From the NCBI GenBank assembly GCA_007132365.1, contig SLOS01000111.1, positions 1-9,030 on the forward strand: 9,030 nt of DNA, in the 5' to 3' direction. Below, one piece after another: positions 1 to 5,648 of the stretch (positions are counted from its first letter, which is position 1; every line of letters starts with the position of its first letter). The translations under genes were made by a program, and so were the position numbers. The notes beneath the pieces were generated by a model. That model saw only the letters and a list, made by a program, of their open reading frames with translations, was not told the origin of the DNA and searched no databases. The stretch is from Bacteroidales bacterium. GTDB lineage: Bacteria; Bacteroidota; Bacteroidia; Bacteroidales; PUMT01.

Positions 1-419
1 ATCATCCTGACGGGATACAGGGTGCCCAGGCAACAGCAGCTGCTGTATTTCTTGCCAAAAACGGCAGGACCAAGGATGAGATCCGGGATTATATTGAAAA
101 AACATTCCGGTATAACCTTCAGAGAACCATTGAGGAGATAAGACCGGATTATTACTATGACCAGTCATGCCGGGGTACCGTTCCCGAAGCAATTATTGCA
201 TTTCTTGACAGTGATGATTTTGAAAGTGCCCTGAGACTTGCTATTTCACTTGGTGGGGACAACGGGAGCATATCCAGCATAGCCGGAGCAATCGCCCAGG
301 CATTTTACAAGGAAATGCCTGAACATATATCAAAACCGGTAATAAGCCATCTTACCCCTGAAATGTTTGAAATAATTGAAGAATTCAGCACCACTTACCC
401 TTTAAGCCTGTTTCACTGA
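1..419 (+). CDS. ADP-ribosylglycohydrolase (DraG/ARH) family protein, C-terminal part
   Basis: This is an open frame of 138 codons that enters from the left edge (first full codon at base 3) and stops at TGA 417-419; the start and N-terminal half lie outside. Visible family signatures are HPDGIQGAQATA at the very beginning, RPDYYYDQSCRGTVPEAI in the middle, and AISLGGDNGSISSIAGAIAQAFY near the C-terminus. Enzymes of this fold remove ADP-ribose from proteins or small molecules using two magnesium ions. The C-terminal motif normally reads GGDxDT/S and supplies metal ligands. Here it reads GGD-N-G-S (bases 252-269), so the second aspartate is replaced by glycine. The N-terminal metal-binding motif cannot be seen. 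The family call is firm; catalytic activity is uncertain. The gene converges on the DUF3276 gene with a 33-base spacer that shows no clear terminator. Confidence 0.85.
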   Translation, partial: HPDGIQGAQATAAAVFLAKNGRTKDEIRDYIEKTFRYNLQRTIEEIRPDYYYDQSCRGTVPEAIIAFLDSDDFESALRLAISLGGDNGSISSIAGAIAQAFYKEMPEHISKPVISHLTPEMFEIIEEFSTTYPLSLFH

Positions 420-452
420 AAGGCTGCAATTCCCGGAGTGTGATACCGGAGA

Positions 453-821
453 TCATTCTTCAAGATCATCGAAACTGACATTGGTGAAACTTTCAGTGAG
501 TTCCTTGCCCTGATCTTCGCTGGTTTTATCCGGATCAGTCTGGGCAGGTTGTGTACTGTTTATGTATGAAATGACCTCTGTCAGTCCGTCACTGAATTTT
601 TCAAAGTCCTCCTTATACAGGAAAACCTTATGTTTTTCAAAATACTGTTTGCCCTCCTTGTTAAACCGTTTTTTACTCTCGGTAATGGTAAGGTAATAAT
701 CATTGTTTCTTGTAGCCTTAACATCAAAAAAATAGGTCCTCTTTCCGGCTCTTACCGTTTGTGAGAAAATCTCCTGCCTATCTACGTTATCTCCGTCGGT
801 TTTTTTTTCATTCTCTTCCAT
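453..821 (-). CDS. DUF3276 / PUR-fold nucleic-acid-binding protein
   Basis: This is a complete 122-residue protein. Residues about 16-88 form the conserved core (EIFSQTVRAGKRTYFFDV, then NNDYYLTITESKKRF, KHKVFLYKEDFEKF), the hallmark of the Bacteroidota DUF3276 family, which belongs to the PUR superfamily with Borrelia BpuR. PUR proteins bind single-stranded DNA or RNA; a nucleic-acid-binding role is inferred from the family and the exact job is unknown. A charged N-terminal tail (residues 1-15) and an acidic C-terminal tail ending in SFTNVSFDDLEE flank the core. The start at 821 is the only methionine ahead of the core. Codons 5-8 contain a run of nine A on the coding strand (T run at 800-808 on plus), a possible slippage site. 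The gene is divergent from nusB and shares a palindrome-rich control region with it. Confidence 0.88.
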   Translation of the reverse strand: MEENEKKTDGDNVDRQEIFSQTVRAGKRTYFFDVKATRNNDYYLTITESKKRFNKEGKQYFEKHKVFLYKEDFEKFSDGLTEVISYINSTQPAQTDPDKTSEDQGKELTESFTNVSFDDLEE

Positions 822-896
822 CTTCCTGCTTTTTTATTATATTAATACTCAAGCGACAATTAGATGTTGTTTCTCCAATGTCTTTAATTTTTTTAA

Positions 897-928
897 CAAA
901 TAAAATAATTTTGGTTACCAAACACAAA
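897..928 (-). promoter_or_regulatory. Candidate Bacteroidota promoter for the DUF3276 gene
   Basis: On the minus strand a TTTG (928-925) is followed after 20 bases by TTTATTTG (904-897). This matches the TAnnTTTG -7 element at all but the second base, with spacing typical of the phylum's primary sigma factor. Transcription would begin near 890, giving a leader of about 70 bases. The region is AT-rich, so a chance match is possible. Confidence 0.4.
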
Positions 929-953
929 TTTGTCGCCAATATTCCCGACAAAT
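910..953. promoter_or_regulatory. Cluster of dyad symmetries, possible operator region
   Basis: Three inverted repeats sit side by side between the divergent DUF3276 and nusB genes. TTTGGT (910-915) pairs with ACCAAA (917-922) around one base. ACAAATTTGT (924-933) is a perfect 10-base palindrome. ATTTGTCG (928-935) pairs with CGACAAAT (946-953), and the centre of that dyad is itself the palindrome AATATT (938-943), making a 26-base symmetric site broken only by two CC mismatches. The cluster overlaps the -33 element and spacer of the proposed DUF3276 promoter. Binding by a dimeric regulator is inferred, and no known operator was recognised. Confidence 0.35.
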
Positions 954-970
954 ATTTTAAAAATCCGGCA

Positions 971-997
971 TTGTTTACCTAAAAAGTGCTTACTTTG
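971..997 (+). promoter_or_regulatory. Candidate promoter for nusB
   Basis: TTG (971-973) is followed after 16 bases by TTACTTTG (990-997), which matches the TAnnTTTG -7 element except at its second base. The spacing is a little shorter than the usual 17-23. A transcript would begin near 1004, giving a leader of about 33 bases before the nusB start. This is plausible but not strong. Confidence 0.38.
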
Positions 998-1037
998 CAC
1001 CTCTTTATAATTATTGAAATGAAGCTCTTTTAATAAG

Positions 1038-1985
1038 ATGATAAGCAGGAGGCTGTTAAGAATAAAGGTTTTACAGGCAGCTTATGCCTATTTTAAGTCC
1101 GGTATAGATTCGCTGGCCAGGTCTGAGAAAGAATTGTTTTTCAGCATTGGCAAAACCTGGGAACTTTATCTTTCTGTTTACTTGCTGTTTATTGATCTTG
1201 CCGGATATGCGCATAAAAGAATAGATCTTGCACTTTCAAAGCTTTCTCCCAGCTATGAGGACCTGCATCCCAACACCCGTTTTGCCGGCAACCTCCTTAT
1301 CAGACATCTCATGGAGCATGAAGAGCTTAATACATTACTCAAAAAACATAAAATATCGTGGGCTAACCATCCGGAGCTGATCAGGGAACTGTATAATCAG
1401 CTTATTGAAAGTGATATTTATGCAGCTTATATGGAAGAGCCTGAAATATCATGGCAATCGGACAGAAAATTTGTTTTGCAGTTGCTTGACGGATTGATCT
1501 TGAGTTCACTTTCCCTTGATCAGGTTCTTGAAGAGCGAAGCATATACTGGAATGATGACCTTGAGTTTGCTGTGCGCATGGCAGAAAAAAGCCTGAAAAA
1601 ATTTTCAGGTAGCGATGGTCCCCCTGTCCCTGTCTTTCCTCTTTTTAAAGATAAAGAGGACAAGGAGTTTGTAAAAGGGCTGTTCCGCAATATTGTTCTT
1701 CATCACGAGGAATATGAAAAAATGATAGATCAGCATACCAGAAACTGGGATGTTGAAAGGATAGCATTCATGGATATTCTGATCATGAAGCTGGCCATCG
1801 CCGAGATAATTGAAAACGATTCAATACCAACCAGGGTCTCGTTCAATGAATATATTGAGATAGCCAAGTACTACAGTACTGAAAAAAGCAGCAATTTCAT
1901 CAACGGAATTCTTGACAAGATCATTCAGCAGCTCAGGGAAGAGAACAGGATAGTTAAGAGGGGGCGGGGACTGATTGGAGAGTAA
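1038..1985 (+). CDS. nusB: Transcription antitermination factor NusB (long Bacteroidota form)
   Basis: NusB pairs with NusE (ribosomal protein S10) on boxA RNA to support antitermination in rRNA operons. The protein is 315 residues, roughly twice the E. coli length. The first helix (RRLLRIKVLQAAYAYF, residues 4-19) and the C-terminal block (NWDVERIAFMDILIMKLAIAEI from residue 236, VSFNEYIEIAKYY from 267, FINGILDKI from 287) are canonical NusB. Between them lies a long helical insertion, about residues 25-205, seen in NusB of this phylum. The start is set by the conserved N-terminus, which begins directly at MISRRLLRIK. It is the first gene of a plus-strand run, followed after 130 bases by yajC; that spacer is AT-rich and holds no terminator or promoter I could support. 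Confidence 0.93.
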   Translation: MISRRLLRIKVLQAAYAYFKSGIDSLARSEKELFFSIGKTWELYLSVYLLFIDLAGYAHKRIDLALSKLSPSYEDLHPNTRFAGNLLIRHLMEHEELNTLLKKHKISWANHPELIRELYNQLIESDIYAAYMEEPEISWQSDRKFVLQLLDGLILSSLSLDQVLEERSIYWNDDLEFAVRMAEKSLKKFSGSDGPPVPVFPLFKDKEDKEFVKGLFRNIVLHHEEYEKMIDQHTRNWDVERIAFMDILIMKLAIAEIIENDSIPTRVSFNEYIEIAKYYSTEKSSNFINGILDKIIQQLREENRIVKRGRGLIGE

Positions 1986-2115
1986 TTGCTGATACGGGTA
2001 TTTGCTGTTGTAGTAAATTTATGTTTATTTTGTTGTGCACTTACTGTACAGGCTATTTAACCTTTACACTGTGTGGCCTTAAAGAATATAGATTATAGTT
2101 ATAAACATAACCCAA

Positions 2116-2448
2116 ATGACCATGAGTAGTAATTTAGCTTATCTGGTGCTTATGACACCTCCGCAGGAGGGCCAGAGCCCGTTTATTTCTTTCCTTCCAC
2201 TTTTGCTGATCATTCTGGTATTTTATTTTTTCATGATACGACCCCAGATGAGAAAGCAGAAGGAACTGAGAAATTTCAGGGAATCTATTAAAAAGGGAGA
2301 CAAAATAGTCACAACCGGGGGCATTTACGGTAAGATTAACGATATTTCAGGGCAGGTAGTAACCATAGATGTGGGTAACAATGTCCATATCAAGGTTGAT
2401 AAGAATGCGGTTTTGAAAGATCCGACCGACCTGGCCGCGCAGCGTTAG
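2116..2448 (+). CDS. yajC: Preprotein translocase accessory subunit YajC
   Basis: YajC is a small single-span inner-membrane protein that associates with SecDF and the SecYEG translocon. The protein is 110 residues. A short periplasmic N-terminus precedes the membrane helix at about 23-41 (ISFLPLLLIILVFYFFM). The family signature RPQMRKQKE (42-50) follows, then the cytoplasmic barrel segment with KKGDKIVTTGGIYGKI (59-74) and VGNNVHIKVDKNAV. Two in-frame ATG codons lie close together (2116 and 2122) and either could be used; the first is given. Length and domain order are normal. In Bacteroidota yajC commonly follows nusB and precedes a YbbR-domain gene, as here. Confidence 0.93.
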   Translation: MTMSSNLAYLVLMTPPQEGQSPFISFLPLLLIILVFYFFMIRPQMRKQKELRNFRESIKKGDKIVTTGGIYGKINDISGQVVTIDVGNNVHIKVDKNAVLKDPTDLAAQR

Positions 2449-2502
2449 TCCCGGTAACTGTAATGCATTATTCCCCGGGGTTTTGCTAAACAAATTGGAT
2501 AT

Positions 2503-3498
2503 TTGGCTCAGGAGCACAAAATAATAAAGGATGCTTTTGGAAAACTAACCAGGCTGAAGCTTGACCGCAGGGTCATGGTTTTTCTTTTCTTTCTGGCAAT
2601 CTCAACCATATTCTGGTTTTTAAGTGCCCTGGGCAGGGAGTATACAACCAATATCAGGTATCCGGTAAGGTATACTAACTTTCCCGAAAACATGCTCATG
2701 GTAGGTGATCCCCCATCCAACCTTGAACTCACAGTAAATTCCTATGGTTATACTCTTGTGAGGTATTATTTAAGCCGCCGGCTCATGCCGATCGTCTTTG
2801 ATGTAAATTCATTTTCACTTAACAGGCTGCCGGATACTGAGACCCGTAACTTTTACATCCTTTCTTCTGTTGCCGCAAACAGGATAGCAGGCCAGCTGGG
2901 AGCCGATATTGAAATACTTGATATAAGGCCCGATACACTTTTTTTCAGTTTTACCGAAATGACCAGCAGGAAGCTTCCTGTTAAACCGGTGCTTGATCTT
3001 GTTTTTGACCAGCAGTTCATGGTTAAGGGGAGTATTGACGTTGAGCCTGATTCTGTCATGGTACACGGACCGGCATCTGTAATCGATACCATGAAGTTCG
3101 TCCCCACAAAGGCAACGGCAATCAGGGGACTAAATAAGTCCGCCAGAAAAAATATTGAACTGGCGTATATCGATAAACTTACCTTTTCAACAAAGGGGGT
3201 TTTGGTTACCATACCCGTTGAACAGTTCACCGAAGCCAGTATCAGGATTCCGGTTGAGGTGGTAAATCTTCCGGATACACTTACAATGAAAACTTTTCCC
3301 TCGGCGATTACCGTCTCCTATCTTGTAGCCCTTACCGATTATGATAAGGTAGATGCACAGCTCTTCAGGGCCACGGTCGATTACAACAGTCCCCCGACCG
3401 GTCCGGGACGAATGGCAGTCCGGCTTGTGAGCCGGCCGGATTTCATCAGGTCGGTTCGTTTTTCCCCGCAGAGTATTGACTTTATTATCGAAAGATGA
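2503..3498 (+). CDS. YbbR-domain membrane-anchored protein
   Basis: This is a 331-residue protein with a basic cytoplasmic N-terminus, one membrane helix at about residues 24-43 (VMVFLFFLAISTIFWFLSAL) and an extracytoplasmic beta-rich region made of YbbR-like segments. Segments such as DSVMVHGPASVIDTMKFV and the C-terminal SVRFSPQSIDFIIE are typical. In Firmicutes the YbbR protein CdaR regulates the diadenylate cyclase CdaA; whether the Bacteroidota protein does so is not shown here. The only usual start codon upstream of the helix is TTG 2503-2505; the next in-frame ATG would fall at residue 25 and lose the charged N-terminus, so TTG is preferred. In-frame ATT codons further upstream are less likely. 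The gene ends inside the coaE start (ATGA overlap), pointing to translational coupling. Confidence 0.85.
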   Translation: MAQEHKIIKDAFGKLTRLKLDRRVMVFLFFLAISTIFWFLSALGREYTTNIRYPVRYTNFPENMLMVGDPPSNLELTVNSYGYTLVRYYLSRRLMPIVFDVNSFSLNRLPDTETRNFYILSSVAANRIAGQLGADIEILDIRPDTLFFSFTEMTSRKLPVKPVLDLVFDQQFMVKGSIDVEPDSVMVHGPASVIDTMKFVPTKATAIRGLNKSARKNIELAYIDKLTFSTKGVLVTIPVEQFTEASIRIPVEVVNLPDTLTMKTFPSAITVSYLVALTDYDKVDAQLFRATVDYNSPPTGPGRMAVRLVSRPDFIRSVRFSPQSIDFIIER

Positions 3499-4103
3499 TG
3501 CTGAAAATAGGTGTGACAGGAGGAATAGGTGCAGGCAAGTCTCTAATATGCAAGGTTTTCTCGGTGCTTGGAGTGCCGGTATATGATGCTGACAGCAGGG
3601 CAAGGAGAATCATGAATGATGATCCATCCATGCATCAGAGATTAATGGCAGCATTCGGGACAGGTATTTTCAGTGAGGGCAGACCCGACAGGAAAGCATT
3701 GGCAGGACTGGTGTTTGATGACCCTGATGCCCTGCAGAAGTTAAATGACATTGTTCATCCTGCTGTAAGGGAAGACTTCGTATCATGGCTGGAAGGGCAT
3801 AACCAACATCCCTATATTATCAAGGAGGCTGCCATACTGTTTGAGACAGGAACCTATGCCGAACTTGATTCTGTAATACTGGTCACTGCACCTGAGGAGC
3901 TGAGGCTGCGCCGTATAATGAGGCGTGACGGTGAGAGTGAGGAGAGTATCAGGAAAAGGATGACCAGCCAGTGGCCGGATGAGAAAAAAGCCGCCCTTGC
4001 GGGACAGGTGCTCAGGAATGATGACACCGTGGCTCTGATTCCTGCAATTTTGCGGTTGCATTCAGATCTAAGCAGGGGTATTTGCATTAAAGCACGCAGC
4101 TAA
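3495..4103 (+). CDS. coaE: Dephospho-CoA kinase
   Basis: CoaE phosphorylates the 3'-hydroxyl of dephospho-CoA with ATP, the last step of coenzyme A synthesis, in the cytoplasm. The protein is 202 residues, the usual length. It shows the Walker A loop GVTGGIGAGKS (residues 6-16), the YDAD segment (30-33) that carries the substrate-binding and catalytic aspartate, LNDIVHPAV (83-91), EAAILFETG (111-119), and the arginine-rich lid region LRRIMRRDG (138-146) followed by RKRMTSQW. The first ATG (3495) overlaps the TGA of the YbbR gene by four bases. A second ATG follows at once at 3498, and either could serve. No essential residue appears to be missing. Confidence 0.96.
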   Translation: MMLKIGVTGGIGAGKSLICKVFSVLGVPVYDADSRARRIMNDDPSMHQRLMAAFGTGIFSEGRPDRKALAGLVFDDPDALQKLNDIVHPAVREDFVSWLEGHNQHPYIIKEAAILFETGTYAELDSVILVTAPEELRLRRIMRRDGESEESIRKRMTSQWPDEKKAALAGQVLRNDDTVALIPAILRLHSDLSRGICIKARS

Positions 4104-4154
4104 CATGATTTTACGACATAATTTTGAATTAATCGACAACTTAAGTTTACCCGG

Positions 4155-4622
4155 ATGGAATTAAAAGATTTAATGGCAATATCAGGTTATCCCGGCCTGT
4201 ACAGATTTATTTCACAAGGGAGAAATGCAATAATTGTTGAATCCCTGGAAGATAAAAAGAGGATGAGTGCATACTCCACATCCAGGATCAGTACACTTGA
4301 AGAGATTGCTGTTTTTACCGAGAATGAAGAGCTGCCCCTGGCGGAAGTGTTAAAAAAAATGTACAGCCATTCAACCGGCAAGGAGGCTGTCAGCCATAAA
4401 TCCCATGCCGATGAGATCAGGAGGTACTTTGAGGCGGTCCTTCCGGAATATGACCGTGACAGGGTATATGTTTCCGACATGAAGAAGATAATTCATTGGT
4501 ATAACCTTCTTTTAAAGTATGGACTGCTAAAGTTTGAAGATGATGAGGGAAGAGAGGATGCTGACCCTGAAACCGGACCGGGTGAAGAGGATGATCTTCC
4601 GGATCATGGTCAGAAGCCTTGA
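4155..4622 (+). CDS. DUF5606 family protein
   Basis: This is a 155-residue soluble protein of a family largely confined to Bacteroidota, with no assigned function. The N-terminus MELKDLMAISGYPGLYRFISQ, the VESLEDKKRMSAY stretch (28-40) and the C-terminal DRDRVYVSDMKKIIHWYNLLL block (100-120) match the family pattern. The last 30 or so residues are low-complexity and strongly acidic (EDDEGREDADPE..., GEEDDLPD) and probably disordered. There is no signal peptide or membrane helix. It lies 51 bases after coaE on the same strand, and a coaE - DUF5606 pairing is common in this phylum, so co-transcription is likely. The family call is from memory of its conserved pattern. The role is unknown. Confidence 0.8.
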   Translation: MELKDLMAISGYPGLYRFISQGRNAIIVESLEDKKRMSAYSTSRISTLEEIAVFTENEELPLAEVLKKMYSHSTGKEAVSHKSHADEIRRYFEAVLPEYDRDRVYVSDMKKIIHWYNLLLKYGLLKFEDDEGREDADPETGPGEEDDLPDHGQKP

Positions 4623-4661
4623 GGGCTGTTCAGTGACAGCTTCGCATAAACTGCTTACAGT

Positions 4662-5615
4662 ATGAGATATTTTTTAATTTTCCCGGCTGCGCTGGTTATT
4701 ATTGCATTGTTCCATGGTTGTTCCAAATCAACAAATGGCGGAGATCTGGTTCCCGGGAAACCAGTCCTGTATGAATATGACATGGACAATCTTGACTTTC
4801 ATAACGGTTTTCACCAGGCTGAGGCCAGGGGGGTCCTTGAGAACCGTCATATAGTTGAGGCTTCAGGGCTTGCAGTGAGCAGAAGCAATTCATCGATGTT
4901 ATGGGTGCATAATGACAGCGGCGATTACAACAGGCTTTTCGTTGTGGGCGAAAAAGGGGAGGATTTTGGCCAGTTTATTATTACCGGGGCATTTAACAGG
5001 GACTGGGAGGATATGGCTGTTGGTCCCGGGCCTGTTGACGGGAAAAAATATCTATACATAGGTGAGATAGGTGACAATCTTGCACGATATCAGATTATGT
5101 CTGTATACCGGGTTGCAGAGCCTGATATCAGCAGGCTGGATTCGGTTACCTATACTATTGTTGATGGTGCCGAACGGATAGATTACGTATATCCTGACGG
5201 TCAGTCGCGTGACGCAGAAACACTGATGATCGATCCTTTAACAAGGGATCTGTACATTGTGACAAAAAGGGATGCAAGGTCAATTATTTACGTGGCCAGG
5301 TATCCGCAGGATACAGGGAAAATTACAACTCTCGGGAAGATAGGTTATTTCCCCTTTAACCGAGCACTGGCTGGGGATATTTCGGCCGACGGGACCGAAA
5401 TAGCGGTAAAGACTGATGACAGGATCTATTACTGGCAGAGGAAGCAGAATGAACCGGTTTTTGAGGCACTCAGGCGTCAGCCCCTGCTTCTTCCCTATAC
5501 AGTAGAGCCTCAGGGCGAGGCATTTGGATGGATGCCTGATGGCAGCGGTTACTATACCCTTAGCGAAAAGGTGGATGATATTGAACCTGTTCTCTACTTC
5601 TACAGGAGAAGATAA
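4662..5615 (+). CDS. Probable lipoprotein of an uncharacterised propeller-like family
   Basis: This is a 317-residue protein. Residues 1-19 form a hydrophobic signal peptide that ends in LFHGC; Cys20 is the likely lipidation site, although the residues before it are a loose fit to a lipobox. The mature part is beta-rich with conserved-looking motifs: EASGLAVSR (67-74 region), LWVHNDSGD (80-88), DWEDMAVGPGP (114-124), LYIGEIGDN (131-139), SRDAETLMIDP (182-192), GDISADGTEIAVKT (238-251) and EPQGEAFGW (282-290). These recurring turn motifs suggest a beta-propeller, and the acidic ones (NDSGD, DWEDMA, GDN) could bind metal or a ligand; both points are inference. I do not recognise a named function. 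It lies 39 bases after the DUF5606 gene and converges with the Omp85-like gene 33 bases downstream. Confidence 0.75.
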   Translation: MRYFLIFPAALVIIALFHGCSKSTNGGDLVPGKPVLYEYDMDNLDFHNGFHQAEARGVLENRHIVEASGLAVSRSNSSMLWVHNDSGDYNRLFVVGEKGEDFGQFIITGAFNRDWEDMAVGPGPVDGKKYLYIGEIGDNLARYQIMSVYRVAEPDISRLDSVTYTIVDGAERIDYVYPDGQSRDAETLMIDPLTRDLYIVTKRDARSIIYVARYPQDTGKITTLGKIGYFPFNRALAGDISADGTEIAVKTDDRIYYWQRKQNEPVFEALRRQPLLLPYTVEPQGEAFGWMPDGSGYYTLSEKVDDIEPVLYFYRRR

Positions 5616-5648
5616 GAGCCTGAAGGGAATATATAATCCATCATTTTT

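Noticed and set aside
2029..2066. Promoter ahead of yajC from TTTG at 2029 and AACCTTTA near 2059
   Set aside because: The second element misses two of six fixed bases and the spacing is too long.
3187..3603. Open frame of 138 codons on the minus strand
   Set aside because: It is antisense to the end of the YbbR gene and the start of coaE, both well supported, and has Cys/His-rich low-quality content with no family pattern.
4123..4149. TTTG and TAAGTTTA just before the DUF5606 gene, as a promoter
   Set aside because: The spacing is only 15 bases and the transcript would start at or after the ATG; co-transcription with coaE is simpler.
4625..4640. Hairpin GCTGT / ACAGC after the DUF5606 gene, as a terminator
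   Set aside because: The stem is only five pairs and no T tract follows; the next gene begins 21 bases on in the same direction.
5616..5648. Bidirectional terminator between the lipoprotein and Omp85-like genes
   Set aside because: There is a T run at 5644-5649 but no stem precedes it on either strand.
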